In this document: positions 34,062-43,546 of the stretch, piece after piece
Layout of the letters: each line of letters begins with the position of its first letter
Position numbering within the stretch: the first letter of the stretch is position 1
Assembly (NCBI GenBank): GCA_964521715.1
Contig: CAZFSS010000026.1
Coordinates: 1 to 58,352 of the forward strand
Direction: 5' to 3'
From: DAOVRD01 sp964521715
GTDB taxonomy: Bacteria > Planctomycetota > Brocadiia > SM23-32
Length of the DNA stretch: 58,352 nt
Notes under the pieces: model-generated
What the model was told of the DNA's origin: nothing
Database searches by the model: none
What the model saw: the letters and a program-made list of their open reading frames with translations, nothing else
Program-made: the position numbers and the translations under genes

Positions 34062-34601
34062 TCACCTTCCTCCGCCTGTGCTGTCCTGCGGCGCCGAAGC
34101 CGCGTCGAGCATCTTCGCGAGGTCCTCTGCGGCCGTGAGCCCCACTATCCGCTTCTCAAGCCGGCCTGCCCGGTACAGCAGGAGCGTCGGCACGGCGCTG
34201 ACGTCCTCGCGCGTGGCCACGCTCCGGAGCTTGCCTGCGTTGACGACGGCAACGCTGGCCTTGCCGGCCCGATCATCGGCGAGCCTGGCGAGCTCCGGTA
34301 CCTGACGGTGACAGGCCGGGCAGTGGTCGGTGTAGAACGCCACGAGCACCGGAGCGCCCTTGCCGATGAGGGCGTCATACTCCTGCTCGGAAGCGACTTT
34401 GATCAGGTTCTCGGAGTCGTCGAGGCCCGGCACCGCTTGAGAGCGGGAGGCCAGGAACAGAGCGACGACGATCCCGAAGCCGGTGGAGATGTAGGGGTTG
34501 CACAGGATGGGACACTGGCCGCCCATGGCCCTGCCCGCGAGGCCGACCAGCAACCCGATGCCTCCGCCCAACACGACAGCGATGATGATCCGTAGCGCCA
34601 T
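34062..34601 (-). CDS. Membrane protein with DUF6132-like head and thioredoxin domain
   Basis: 179 aa from ATG 34601 (AAGGAG 9 nt upstream). The first 52 residues carry two TM segments with 'GQCPILCNPYISTGFGIVVA', the DUF6132 pattern. Residues about 70-170 are a thioredoxin fold with the redox pair C94-P-A-C97 in 'YTDHCPACHRQVPEL' and the cis-Pro in 'VSAVPTLLLYR'. Topology would place the thioredoxin domain on the same side as both termini. A TATAAT -10 lies at 34654-34659 on the minus strand. A membrane thiol-disulfide or copper-handling role is plausible. Confidence 0.85.
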   Translation of the reverse strand: MALRIIIAVVLGGGIGLLVGLAGRAMGGQCPILCNPYISTGFGIVVALFLASRSQAVPGLDDSENLIKVASEQEYDALIGKGAPVLVAFYTDHCPACHRQVPELARLADDRAGKASVAVVNAGKLRSVATREDVSAVPTLLLYRAGRLEKRIVGLTAAEDLAKMLDAASAPQDSTGGGR

Positions 34602-34653
34602 CTTCGATTGCTCCTTCCGGTCTGTAGAGAGAAAAGGCGTATCCGCCCACTCC

Positions 34654-34659
34654 ATTATA
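34654..34659 (-). promoter_or_regulatory. -10 box for thioredoxin gene
   Basis: TATAAT on the minus strand, about 50 nt before ATG 34601; no clear -35. Confidence 0.35.
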
Positions 34660-34768
34660 AGCCTCCACCCGCTGGCGCCGCCACGCCGGTTCGTGGCCAC
34701 CCGGGTGCTGCGAACGAAGGCGCGTCCGAAAGCGGCGCTCATCACGGACGGCCTTCAGTGCGCGCCGG

Positions 34769-34797
34769 TTGCCTGCTGTCAACCCGGGCGGTAGAAT
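34769..34797 (+). promoter_or_regulatory. Promoter of beta-helix/LamG lipoprotein gene
   Basis: TTGCCT (34769-34774), 17 nt, TAGAAT (34792-34797), 78 nt before ATG 34876. Confidence 0.55.
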
Positions 34798-34875
34798 CGC
34801 GCGCAAGGAAGGCGGCCGCCGGGAATGCCGCTGCGGAAGCTGTCCGCGCTACCGTGTCCGTTCGGGAGACGAGCC

Positions 34876-37800
34876 ATGAGTTTCTCTCCGTCGAAGCTTC
34901 TCGTGCCGTTGGTGTGGATGGTCTGCCTGGCGGGGTGCCGCGGCGCTCCCCAGGCCTACAGCTGGCAGCAATCCCATGCCGAGGTCACCGCCACGGGCGA
35001 CCTCGTCTGGCAGCCGCAGCCCTTCGTCTTCGAGAAAGGCGACGCCGTCCGTTACATCGACTACGAGGGAGGAGACGACGGCAATCCGGGCACGAGCACG
35101 GCCGAGCCCTGGACGCACCATCCCTGGGACCCCCAGGCAGCAGGCCGGGCCAGGGCGGCGAGCGGCGCGGATACCTACGTCTTCAAGCGCGGGGTCGTGT
35201 ACCGCGGGAGCCTCGTTTGCAGGGAGTCGGGCACGCCGGGGCATCCGATCCGGCTGACGAGCGATCCGTCGTGGGGCGAGGGCGACGCCGTCATCTCGGG
35301 CTCCGAAGTCGTGACGGGCTGGCGAAAGGGAACGCAGAACAGCGATATCCCCGATGCCGAGAAGGTGTGGGTCGCCGACCTCAATTACACGCCGCGCCGC
35401 GTGTGGACTGTGGACGCGGACGGCTTAGTCACGCGCATCCCGCTCGCCCGCACGCCCAACTGGCAGGTCTCCGATCCCGAGGACGTTCTGAGCGAGTGGT
35501 GGACGTGGGAGCAGCCCCAGTGGTGGATAGCGGAGAACCGCACGACGACGGTGGACGGCAAGAAGATGCACCTCGGCATAGACACGAAACACCTGACGCA
35601 GGGCCCTGAGTACTACAGGGACGCCGTCGTCTGGACCGAATGGGCGATCGTCATGGGAACGCCCTTCCCAGCGCGGGCGGCGGCCTTCGACGAGCAGAAG
35701 AAAGCGCTGGCGTTCGAGGGGAGGTGGTACGGGGACAGCGGCCAGATCAACACGAACAACCGATACTTCCTGGAGGACAAGCCCCAGTATCTCGATGACC
35801 AGGGCGAGTTCTGGTTCGAGAAGAGCGGGGACGGCGGGCGGCTGCACATCCGGCTCCCGGGCGACCGCGATCCGAACACGGTCACGGTGGAGGCGGCTCG
35901 GCGGTACAACCTGATTCAGGACCTCGCTTCCGCCAACTCGCCCAACCGCCTCGACATCATCAGTCAGCAGGCGCGCGACGATCTGGACACCACGGGGCTC
36001 AGCCACGTGGTGATCAGCGGGCTGACGTTCCGCTTCAGCAACGCCTGGTGGGACCTTGACTTCGCGCCATGGATGCACAAGGAAGTGGACAACGCCTGCA
36101 TCCGTCTTCTCGGCTCCAGCGACGACGTGCGCATCTCGAACTGCCGGTTCGAGTACGTCAGCAAGGCCGTCAGGATGGACGGGATCAACGGCAAGGTGCG
36201 GATCGGGTCAGTCGTCGTGTCCGACAACGTCATCCAGTACACGGACGACGCGGCGATGGACATCGCCAGAGGCTCGGGCAGCCTGGCGGATGTGCGGGTC
36301 CTGAGGAACAACCTCTTCATGATCGGGTTGCGGCCGTACCGTCAGTCGGACGCGCATGCCCTGGTCGTGGCCTTCCCGGAGACCATGGAGGTCGCCGGGA
36401 ACATGCTTAAGCGTTGCTACGGATCAGGCATCTTCCTCCACGGAGGCAAGCCCAGCGGCGCAGGCGGCGAGGTGCCGCTCTCGCGCAACCTGATCCACCA
36501 CAACAAGGCGGAGCAGACGCTGCTAGCCGCCAATGACTGGGGCGGCATCGAGACCTGGCAGGGCGGGCCCTTCTACATCTACAGCAACGTGTCCGCCAAC
36601 CCCAACGGCTACTGGAACTGGGCCGCGAACAAGCCGTTCAACGCGAGGCTCGGTTTCGCCTACTACCTCGACGGGAGCTTCAAGAACTACCTCTTCAACA
36701 ACATCGCCTGGGGCCTGAACAACGACGCCGACAGCAAGCACTGCAGCGCCGCTGCGTTCTACGAGGCCGTGAGCACCATCCACAATTCTTACTTCAACAA
36801 CACCATCTACCGCTTCGCCACGGGGTCCAACTGGTCGCCCAGCGGCGGGCATCACCGCTTCCTCGGCAACGTATGGTCCGACATCAGCAACATCGTCTTC
36901 ATGCACGGCAAGCTGAAGGAAGACACGGCCGAGACGGGCGCAACGGAGTACCCGCATGGACTTATGGCTTACGGGAGCAACGTCTTCTACGGGATCAAGA
37001 ACCTGTTCGGCGTCTTCGAGCAGAGCGGACAGGGCTACAAAGACTTTGAGTCCTTCCAGCAGGCCCTGGCGCGGCGCGAGACCCTCGACGCAACGCTCGG
37101 CGTGAGCACTGACCGGCAGCCGCTGCGCGATCCGGCCAACCGCGACATGCGCCTTGCGCGCGGTTCGGCCGCCATCGACAGCGGCGTGAAGTTCTTCGTG
37201 CCGTGGGGTCTGTCCGCCATGGTCGGCGAGTGGAACTTCTACCACGTCGGCAGCGACGTAACGCAGATACCGGACGAGCATTGGTACATGACTGACTACT
37301 TCCGGGATCGCGGTTCCTACTACACCTTGCCGCAGTACCCGCTCACTGCCGTGAACGTCACCGAGCAGAGCTACGTGCAAGGCGACCTCGAGGACTGGAT
37401 TGCCGGCGCGCTCGAGCTCAACGGCAGGGATCAGTACGCTTTCGTGTCACACGCAGCAATGGCCGAACCGTTGGAGTACGGGGGAAGGGCGGGAAGGCAG
37501 ACCGCCTCGGGCGCGGACCTCAAGAACCTCGACGTCCACGGGTCCAGCTTCATCCTGGAGATCTACTTCAGAACTGTGCCGGGCGCCGGCAAGGCGGTTC
37601 TGATCCGGAAGATGGACGGACAAGCCGGCTACGCGCTGACGGCCGACGGCGCTGCCACGTTCGCGGCCAGGGCCGGCGGCAGGGACGTTTCGGTCTCCGG
37701 GACAGCAATCGTGAATGACGGCGAATGGCACCATGTGCTGGCGGAGGCCGACCGCGAGGCCGGGCGCATGAAGATCTACGTGGACGGCAAGCTGGACGCC

Positions 37801-38058
37801 GAAGGCGACGGCCCGGGCGGTGCATCGCTGTCGAACAGTGCGGACTTCTACGTCGGCGGCACTCCGGACGGAGACTGCCTGGCCGGGACGGTCGACTTCG
37901 CGCGAGTGAGCCTCGGCTCGCTTGCCGACGCGAAGACGACGATCGAAGAGCTCTACGCCTGGCAGTTCAACGGCCCGTTCCTGAGGGACTTCATCGGCAA
38001 CGCTCCCGCGGGGGCGAAGCGCGACGCCGGCGCGCTTGAGTACCAGAATGCCGACTGA
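34876..38058 (+). CDS. Lipoprotein with beta-helix and LamG-like domain
   Basis: 1060 aa. ATG 34876 has GGGAG 8 nt upstream; signal ends in lipobox 'VCLAGC' (Cys about 21). Residues about 35-200 include 'GDDGNPGTSTAEPW', the usual start of a right-handed beta-helix protein. The helix itself (about 360-700: 'VVISGLTFRFSNAWWDLDF', 'VRISNCRFEYVSKAVRMDG', 'IHNSYFNNTIYRFATG') is rich in Asn ladders. Residues about 840-1030 form a LamG/concanavalin-like sandwich ('GEWHHVLAEADREAGRMKIY', 'VDGKLDAEGDG'). Likely a surface polysaccharide-binding or lyase-type protein. Confidence 0.8.
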   Translation: MSFSPSKLLVPLVWMVCLAGCRGAPQAYSWQQSHAEVTATGDLVWQPQPFVFEKGDAVRYIDYEGGDDGNPGTSTAEPWTHHPWDPQAAGRARAASGADTYVFKRGVVYRGSLVCRESGTPGHPIRLTSDPSWGEGDAVISGSEVVTGWRKGTQNSDIPDAEKVWVADLNYTPRRVWTVDADGLVTRIPLARTPNWQVSDPEDVLSEWWTWEQPQWWIAENRTTTVDGKKMHLGIDTKHLTQGPEYYRDAVVWTEWAIVMGTPFPARAAAFDEQKKALAFEGRWYGDSGQINTNNRYFLEDKPQYLDDQGEFWFEKSGDGGRLHIRLPGDRDPNTVTVEAARRYNLIQDLASANSPNRLDIISQQARDDLDTTGLSHVVISGLTFRFSNAWWDLDFAPWMHKEVDNACIRLLGSSDDVRISNCRFEYVSKAVRMDGINGKVRIGSVVVSDNVIQYTDDAAMDIARGSGSLADVRVLRNNLFMIGLRPYRQSDAHALVVAFPETMEVAGNMLKRCYGSGIFLHGGKPSGAGGEVPLSRNLIHHNKAEQTLLAANDWGGIETWQGGPFYIYSNVSANPNGYWNWAANKPFNARLGFAYYLDGSFKNYLFNNIAWGLNNDADSKHCSAAAFYEAVSTIHNSYFNNTIYRFATGSNWSPSGGHHRFLGNVWSDISNIVFMHGKLKEDTAETGATEYPHGLMAYGSNVFYGIKNLFGVFEQSGQGYKDFESFQQALARRETLDATLGVSTDRQPLRDPANRDMRLARGSAAIDSGVKFFVPWGLSAMVGEWNFYHVGSDVTQIPDEHWYMTDYFRDRGSYYTLPQYPLTAVNVTEQSYVQGDLEDWIAGALELNGRDQYAFVSHAAMAEPLEYGGRAGRQTASGADLKNLDVHGSSFILEIYFRTVPGAGKAVLIRKMDGQAGYALTADGAATFAARAGGRDVSVSGTAIVNDGEWHHVLAEADREAGRMKIYVDGKLDAEGDGPGGASLSNSADFYVGGTPDGDCLAGTVDFARVSLGSLADAKTTIEELYAWQFNGPFLRDFIGNAPAGAKRDAGALEYQNAD

Positions 38059-38161
38059 GACCGTGGCAGAGCTTACACGTTCAGGTCCAAGAGCGCTCGA
38101 GCGGGGCTCCTGGAGCCCCTAACAGAATCCTCACTGGCTTCGGGCAACTGCACCGAAGCAT

Positions 38162-39037
38162 TTACGGCGTCAGCGCGCACACAACCCGAAACCCGTGGTC
38201 CTCGGGCCTGTTGGACGGGGAATCCCTGCCCCGACTCGCGGAGCGCAAGGGCAATGGATAGTCGAACCACGAGCCGCCCCGCACAACGCGATAGGTGCCA
38301 CTTGTCGGCCCGGCGGGGTCTTCGGCAGGGCTGCGTTCGTAGTCGCCGAACCAGTCCTGGCACCACTCCCACACGTTCCCGTGCACGTCATGCAAGCCCC
38401 AGGCGTTCGGCTGCTTCAGGCCCACCTCGTGCGTCTTCTCGTCCGAGTTGACCACGTACCAGGCATACTCCCCAAGCTGCCCTGGATCGTCCCCGTAGCA
38501 GTACGCCGTCGTCGATCCCGCGCGGCACGCATACTCCCACTCCGCCTCGGTCGGCAGACGGTACGTCCGCCCCTCCTTCGACAACCGGGCGCAGAACTCC
38601 ACGGCATCGTGCCATGACACCTGCTCCACCGGGTTCTCTGCGCCAGAGAACTTCGAGGGGTTCTTCCCCATCACCTTGGCGTACTGCTCCTGGGTCACCT
38701 CGTGCGCGCCCATGTAGAAGCCCCTCGTGATCCGCACCTGGTGCTGAGGCCCCTCACCGACTTCATGGCCTGCTTCCGCCCTCGCGCTGCCCATCATGAA
38801 CTCTCCGGGCTGAACCAGGACGAACTCCATCCCCAGCTCGTTCGTGTAGTACGTGATCTCCCTCGCCTCCGGCTCTCCGCCTGCCGGCATCTTGACCAGG
38901 ATGGTGCGCGTCTCACTCCGCCAGCCCGCCGGCTGCTCCTCCGCCTCTGCCAGTAGCCTCTCCCCGGAGTAGATGACCGGAACGGACAGAAGAAGAGCCA
39001 GGATCAGGTAGGTATGGCCGCGCTTCGCGGTTCTCAT
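38162..39037 (-). CDS. Formylglycine-generating-enzyme-type (SUMF1) protein
   Basis: 291 aa. Uncleaved-signal-like N-terminus ('HTYLILALLLSVPVIYSGE'), then the FGE-sulfatase domain: 'FVLVQPGEFMMGS', 'RITRGFYMGAHEVTQEQYAK', 'NPVEQVSWHDAVEFCARLS', 'RLPTEAEWEYACRAG', 'NAWGLHDVHGNVWEWCQDW' and 'RVVRGGSWFD', ending 'DHGFRVVCALTP'. The family oxidises a sulfatase Cys to formylglycine or, in other members, serves as a non-catalytic or modifying domain. No sulfatase is in the window. The second Cys of classical FGE is not obvious, so enzymatic activity is uncertain. Confidence 0.85.
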   Translation of the reverse strand: MRTAKRGHTYLILALLLSVPVIYSGERLLAEAEEQPAGWRSETRTILVKMPAGGEPEAREITYYTNELGMEFVLVQPGEFMMGSARAEAGHEVGEGPQHQVRITRGFYMGAHEVTQEQYAKVMGKNPSKFSGAENPVEQVSWHDAVEFCARLSKEGRTYRLPTEAEWEYACRAGSTTAYCYGDDPGQLGEYAWYVVNSDEKTHEVGLKQPNAWGLHDVHGNVWEWCQDWFGDYERSPAEDPAGPTSGTYRVVRGGSWFDYPLPLRSASRGRDSPSNRPEDHGFRVVCALTP

Positions 39038-39099
39038 GTCTACTCAGCCCGAACAGCACGGTGTTGTCGACCTGTGCGGCGGCAAGAACTGCGGCCCTG

Positions 39100-39127
39100 A
39101 TTGTATATCGCTGTGTAAGCCTGTCAA
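39100..39127 (-). promoter_or_regulatory. Promoter of SUMF1-type gene
   Basis: Minus strand: TTGACA (39122-39127), 16 nt, TACAAT (39100-39105), about 60 nt before ATG 39037. Nearly consensus. Confidence 0.7.
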
Positions 39128-39266
39128 GCCTTTCCCGCCGAATGCACCGCCGCTGCAAACGCCATTCGGCGTAACGAGTCAGCAGCGCCTATCCGTCGAA
39201 CGGACGTGCCGATGGCGCCCTGAGAAGCGCCGCCGAGCGCGATGCAAAGAGAGACTGGGATGACCG

Positions 39267-39295
39267 TTGACGACGCGCGGCGGCCGTCTTACACT
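39267..39295 (+). promoter_or_regulatory. Promoter of pectate-lyase-like gene
   Basis: TTGACG (39267-39272), 17 nt, TACACT (39290-39295), 95 nt before ATG 39390. Confidence 0.6.
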
Positions 39296-39389
39296 TCTGC
39301 CCGTGAGTCCGGAAGACGAAGCCATTGCGCGCCGGCGGACGGCTCGCGTGCGCTGGACCCGTGCTGGCAGAGAGCGGAAGGAGAACGTG

Positions 39390-41156
39390 ATGAGAGTCGT
39401 TCTGGCGGCTGCCTGTCTGTCTGCCCTGTTCCTATTGCTGGCCTCGATGGTCCTGATGTTCGGATGCGCGTTCCTGGCCACGTCCGTCGACGCAGGGATG
39501 CAGGCTCAGGAAGGCGCGGACGGCGCCGGCCGCGCGGCAGGGCCGCCATGGCCTCCGCAGTACAAGGCGGGCGGGACGCGGGCGGACGTGCTCGGCCCCG
39601 ACGGCCGCACGTGGTTCCCGGATTGGACCTATGCCGGCGTGCAGGGCGGCATCCCCGAAGTCGCGCCCTTCGCCCCCATCGAGCAGTTCGGCGGCCGTGC
39701 GGACGACGGCGCTGACGACGGCCAGGCCCTGCAAGACGCCTGTAACGCAGCCGGCCGAGCGGGCGGGGGCGCCGTGCTCCTGGGCGAGGGCACCTACCAC
39801 CTGGACCGCAAAGTGCTCATCACGTCCAGCGGCGTGGTCATCCGCGGGGCGGGGCGCGACAGGACGAAGGTCGTCATCCGCTACAACGGGACCGAGAACC
39901 GCATCACGGACGGGATCATCGTCTTCGCGGGCGGCGCTGACGGAGAGCGCCGCCTTCTGGCCGCGGACGGCCGGCGCGGCGACACGGACCTCAGCCTGGA
40001 GGACGTGACGGGCCTTGCGGCCGGCGGCTGGCTGATGGTGGAAGCCCGCGGCACGCAGCGCTGGAGGTCGCTCATCGAGAGCCGCTCCCGTCTCAACCCC
40101 CGCATGGTGATGGTGCGCATCGAGGCGATCAAAGGGAACACCGTAACAATCAGCCAGCCCCTGCGCATCGACTTCCCCGTCATCGACGAGGCGTATGCCT
40201 ACACCATGGCGCCCATCGAAAGGTGTGGCATCGAGGACATCTACCTCACGCAGGCCCAAAGGCAGCCCAAGATCTGCACGGTGCTGTTCATCCGCGCGGT
40301 CAACTGCTGGGGCCGGCGCGTGACCGTGGAGTGGACCGGGCGGATGCCCCTCTACGGCTCCCACGCGAAGTGGATGGAGATCCGGGACTGCGAGTTCAAC
40401 AACGCGCATGACATCGGCGGCGGCGGCACTGCCTACGTGGGATGGCAGTACGGATTCGACTGCCTGATGGAGAACGTCACCACCCGCAACATGCGCCATG
40501 CCCCCAACCTGGACTGGGCGTGCAGCGGCTGCGTGTTCCGCAACTCCACTTTCTACTACAGCGACGGGCAGACCCACTCCGGATGGTGTCACGAGAACCT
40601 GTTCGAGAACTGCGTGATCGTCGACCCGCGGGGCAGGCCCGCAGGCGGTGGCTCCTACGGCCATGGGTTCTGGGCCACACCGCCCTCGGACAATAGCCAC
40701 GGTCCGAACGGCCCGCGCAACGTCTTCTACAACTGCGATATCCAGAACTCGGGCCAGCATGTCGTCTTCGAGGATGACATGGTCAGGTACGGCCCCACCG
40801 GCCTGGTGCTGGGAGGGATGAACGAGAACTGGCTCTTCCTCTACAACCGCGTCCTGAGCCGTGGACCGGGGATCCTTCTCCGCGGGGCCCAGTTCGACCA
40901 CATCATCAAGGGCAACGTGTTCGTGGTGGAGGACAACTTCCCCGCCGTGGTGGTCGAAGACCCCGAGCGGACGAGCGGGATCGAGATGGTCGGCAACGCG
41001 GCCTACGGAGGCAATGGTGCCCTCATTGCAGGGGGCGCGTCGGCCGTCGCGCTCGACCAGGCCAACAGAGTGCTGCAGCACGCCGATCAGGTGCCTCCGC
41101 GCCCGAGCCCCGAGGTCCCGTCCATCTACGAATGGCAAAGGACGGCGCGCAGGTAA
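39390..41156 (+). CDS. Secreted/lipid-anchored beta-helix protein (pectate-lyase-like)
   Basis: 588 aa. ATG 39390 follows AAGGAG by 6-7 nt. Hydrophobic N-terminus 'ACLSALFLLLASMVLMFGC' with a possible lipobox Cys. 'FGGRADDGADDGQALQDACN' (about 100-120) is the typical entry to a pectate-lyase-3/glycosyl-hydrolase-28-like helix; repeats such as 'MEIRDCEFNNAHDIGGGG', 'FENCVIVDPRG' and 'NVFYNCDIQNSGQHVVFED' build the body. It resembles the proteins at 34876 and 46316 in fold, not in sequence. Substrate unknown; likely a surface or secreted polysaccharide-active protein. Confidence 0.8.
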   Translation: MRVVLAAACLSALFLLLASMVLMFGCAFLATSVDAGMQAQEGADGAGRAAGPPWPPQYKAGGTRADVLGPDGRTWFPDWTYAGVQGGIPEVAPFAPIEQFGGRADDGADDGQALQDACNAAGRAGGGAVLLGEGTYHLDRKVLITSSGVVIRGAGRDRTKVVIRYNGTENRITDGIIVFAGGADGERRLLAADGRRGDTDLSLEDVTGLAAGGWLMVEARGTQRWRSLIESRSRLNPRMVMVRIEAIKGNTVTISQPLRIDFPVIDEAYAYTMAPIERCGIEDIYLTQAQRQPKICTVLFIRAVNCWGRRVTVEWTGRMPLYGSHAKWMEIRDCEFNNAHDIGGGGTAYVGWQYGFDCLMENVTTRNMRHAPNLDWACSGCVFRNSTFYYSDGQTHSGWCHENLFENCVIVDPRGRPAGGGSYGHGFWATPPSDNSHGPNGPRNVFYNCDIQNSGQHVVFEDDMVRYGPTGLVLGGMNENWLFLYNRVLSRGPGILLRGAQFDHIIKGNVFVVEDNFPAVVVEDPERTSGIEMVGNAAYGGNGALIAGGASAVALDQANRVLQHADQVPPRPSPEVPSIYEWQRTARR

Positions 41157-41191
41157 TCGCCGGCGCTTCCGGGGAAGGCCGTGCGAACCGC

Positions 41192-42019
41192 TCAGGCGCC
41201 CTCCGCTGCCGCCACGCCCAGCGTGAAGTCAGCCGGAATGCCGAGCTGCCTGTAGAGCTCCGCCCGTCCTGCCTGGTCGTTCTGCTGGATTGCCCTGGCG
41301 ACCGGGAGGGCCTTGCCAACCACGTCGGCCGGTATCACGATCACGCCGTCCCCGTCGGCGATGACCACGTCGCCCGGCTTCACGTATACGCCTCCGCACT
41401 CGACGGCCTGCCCGTAGGAGTCCACCTCGACGCGGCCGGGACTGATGCCACGCCCGAACTCCCTATGGTAGACGGGCACCTTCTGCTTGATGAGCTCGTC
41501 CGTGTCCCGCGCCCCGCCGCTGGTCACGATCCCCACGGCCCCGCGCCGCATCCAGTCCATCGAGTTCCACGAGCCGACGAAACCGCAGTCCCTGGTGTTT
41601 GTGGCGTCAACGACGATCAGGTCGCCTTCCTGCAATTCGGCCGCCCACTTCAGCTCTCCCGCGTACCACGCCCTCTCTTGCTTCCGGAAATCGTCTGCGT
41701 CGCGCGCGACGATGGTGCGGCAGGATGGGATTGCGCGCACGGTAAAGGCGAAGCCGACTATGCAGTGCGCGAAGCTCTCGATGTCGCGCCACAGCGGCCG
41801 TATGTCCGGGGCCATCAGGCCGCGGTCGAACAGCCCCAGCGTGTCCATTGCGTCGTGCCAGTCGGTGACGCGAATGCCCCGGCACTGATCCAACAACGCC
41901 CTTCGTTCCTCGCCGGCCATCAGAAGCTCCTCCTCCAGGGAAACTGTCCAGCTCCCGGGCAAAGGCGGCAGAGCGCCGCGTAGCCGCTCCCGCATGGGCG
42001 TGCGCCGCACCGCGCGCAT
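41192..42019 (-). CDS. RraA-like / HMG-aldolase family protein
   Basis: 275 aa. The RraA/dimethylmenaquinone-methyltransferase-like fold is seen in 'GDLIVVDATNTRDCGFVGSW', 'RRGAVGIVTSGGARDTDEL', 'KVPVYHREFGRG' and 'VYVKPGDVVIADGDGVIVIP'. Members include HMG/CHA aldolases and RNase E inhibitors; longer N-termini such as this one (about 80 residues extra) are more often aldolase-like. The start at 42019 is only about 6 nt from the predicted transcription start, so the mRNA is nearly leaderless. An alternative start is the second Met (codon 9). Confidence 0.75.
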   Translation of the reverse strand: MRAVRRTPMRERLRGALPPLPGSWTVSLEEELLMAGEERRALLDQCRGIRVTDWHDAMDTLGLFDRGLMAPDIRPLWRDIESFAHCIVGFAFTVRAIPSCRTIVARDADDFRKQERAWYAGELKWAAELQEGDLIVVDATNTRDCGFVGSWNSMDWMRRGAVGIVTSGGARDTDELIKQKVPVYHREFGRGISPGRVEVDSYGQAVECGGVYVKPGDVVIADGDGVIVIPADVVGKALPVARAIQQNDQAGRAELYRQLGIPADFTLGVAAAEGA

Positions 42020-42031
42020 GTTTGCCGCGCC

Positions 42032-42060
42032 AGTCTAGCTGCCCTGGTGGAGGCGTTCAA
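42032..42060 (-). promoter_or_regulatory. Promoter of RraA-like gene
   Basis: Minus strand: TTGAAC (42055-42060), 17 nt, TAGACT (42032-42037). Very close to the start codon. Confidence 0.6.
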
Positions 42061-42122
42061 CAGCGCGGCTCTGCTGGGGCGTTCGCAAGATGCGCGTGAG
42101 CACAGAGCGATTGGTTGCCCAG

Positions 42123-43079
42123 CTAGGGCGCCCCCGAGGCCGGGGGGCTGGAGCCTTCCTCGCCAGCCCTGGCCCGTCTAACCTCGAACCCTCTGAGCGC
42201 ACCATGCTCTCGCAGAAGCTCAGCCATATCCGAGTACCGCCTAGCAAGGGCAGTATCCAACACGGACCACCCGCTGTCGTTGAGTGTGTTCGGATCCGCG
42301 CCGTGCTCCAAAAGGACCCTCACCACCTCCAACTGGCCCCAGTCAGCAGCCTCGTGCAGAGCCGTATCCCCGCCCGGGCCCCGCGCGTTGGGGTTGGCTC
42401 CCGCATCCAGCAACAGGCGGGCGATCTTCGCCTGGTGATCGGGCTCAAGTTCTGGTTCCTGATCCTCCTCGTGGGTCGTCCTCTCCCTGGGCGGCTGCAC
42501 GGCCTTGATCTCCAGCACAACCATCTCGTGGTTGTAAGCCGCCGCGGTTAGCAGGGGAGTCATCGTGTCGCGACCGCGCCCGTCCGGGTCGGCGCCATAC
42601 CCCAACAGCAGTTGGGTGATTCTCACTCGGCCGCACCTCACGGCCGCATCCAATGCCTCATTCGGATCAGCCCCAGCCGCCAGAAGGGCCTCAGCGATGT
42701 CCGGTTGGTCTGCCCAAATGGCGTGCAGGAGAGCCAGGCCGCTAAGCAGATCGGGATCGGCGCCCGCGTCGAGGAGTATCTTGACTATCTCCAAATCGCC
42801 CGTCTGGACAGCGAGATCGAGCGCGGTCTCGCCGTTGTAATCGTAGTTGACGTCCGCTCCGGCCGCGATCAGGGCCCTCACCTGTTCTGCATCACCCGCT
42901 TCGATGGCGCCATACAGCGGGGGAGGAGGTGGGCCAAGCCAGCAACCGGGGGCCGCCAGCCACAGCGCACCCGCCACCAAGAACGCCATGATAAGTCCGC
43001 GGATGACGGCCCGCTCCCTCCCTACACAGTGCGCTGTGGAGTTGAGACGACAGCACTCTTGTCGATCCTGCTCTGCCAT
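42123..43079 (-). CDS. Membrane/lipid-anchored ankyrin protein
   Basis: 318 aa from ATG 43079 (AGGGGG about 9 nt upstream). An N-terminal hydrophobic segment 'LIMAFLVAGALWLAAPGC' (about 29-46) with a possible lipobox Cys, a Pro run, then about eight ankyrin repeats ('GETALDLAVQTGDLEIVKIL', 'GDTALHEAADWGQLEVVRVL'). An insert 'PPRERTTHEEDQEPELEPDH' splits the repeats at about 210-230. The gene is preceded by promoter cassette copy 3; its first Met codons overlap the leader region. Confidence 0.8.
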   Translation of the reverse strand: MAEQDRQECCRLNSTAHCVGRERAVIRGLIMAFLVAGALWLAAPGCWLGPPPPPLYGAIEAGDAEQVRALIAAGADVNYDYNGETALDLAVQTGDLEIVKILLDAGADPDLLSGLALLHAIWADQPDIAEALLAAGADPNEALDAAVRCGRVRITQLLLGYGADPDGRGRDTMTPLLTAAAYNHEMVVLEIKAVQPPRERTTHEEDQEPELEPDHQAKIARLLLDAGANPNARGPGGDTALHEAADWGQLEVVRVLLEHGADPNTLNDSGWSVLDTALARRYSDMAELLREHGALRGFEVRRARAGEEGSSPPASGAP

Positions 43080-43124
43080 GGCGTTAGACCCCCTGTCGAC
43101 CAGATGCCAAGCATCCGCGTAAGG

Positions 43125-43350
43125 CCCCATCTGGCAACCCACGGCCTTCATACGCCCATCCCCAAGGAATCCACATACCTACCAGAAGTATACCCGACGG
43201 CGGCCGATCGTCAAGCCATAACCCGATTGCATAGCGCAGGTCGGCCGCGCGACGAGATCAGATTCCTCCGCGCCAGATGGCGCGTTCGGAATGACAAGAC
43301 CGGCGCCGGATCGTCAAGCCGCAAAGCAGCATTACGGCGAAACGCATATG
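43125..43350 (-). promoter_or_regulatory. Promoter-leader cassette copy 3 with inserted repeat
   Basis: Leader (about 43125-43186), TATACT (43187-43192), 16 nt, TTGACG (43209-43214). Next to the -35 lies a 100-bp insert with GATTCCTCCGCGCCAGATGG (43261-43298), and beyond it a second CGTCAAGCC (43312-43320) and the upstream box to 43350. The insert thus sits between -35 and upstream box. This part of the 467-bp gap has no gene. Confidence 0.75.
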
Positions 43351-43456
43351 GCCACCCCTCACAGGGGCTCCCGTCCTGTATGCGAGAGGCCGTCCTAGTG
43401 GCCTTCTGAATGAACAGCTTTGCGTTGTGCAGCCCGCCACCTGTGCGGACTGATAC

Positions 43457-43484
43457 GTAGGGGCACGGCGCGCCGTGCCCCTAC
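43457..43484. repeat. 28-bp perfect palindrome
   Basis: GTAGGGGCACGGCG followed by its exact reverse complement, a 14-bp stem with no loop, 63 bp after the stop (43547) of the dehydratase gene on the minus strand. It could end transcription or be a dispersed palindromic element of the type widespread in environmental genomes. Confidence 0.75.
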
Positions 43485-43546
43485 ACGGCTGCGGCCGCTA
43501 TCGAGCGGTGGCTGCGCGAACGCAACGCGGCTCTCTTGATATGCCG

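Noticed and set aside
38162..39037. Sulfatase-maturation operon
   Set aside because: No sulfatase gene lies in the window, so the SUMF1-type protein cannot be tied to one.
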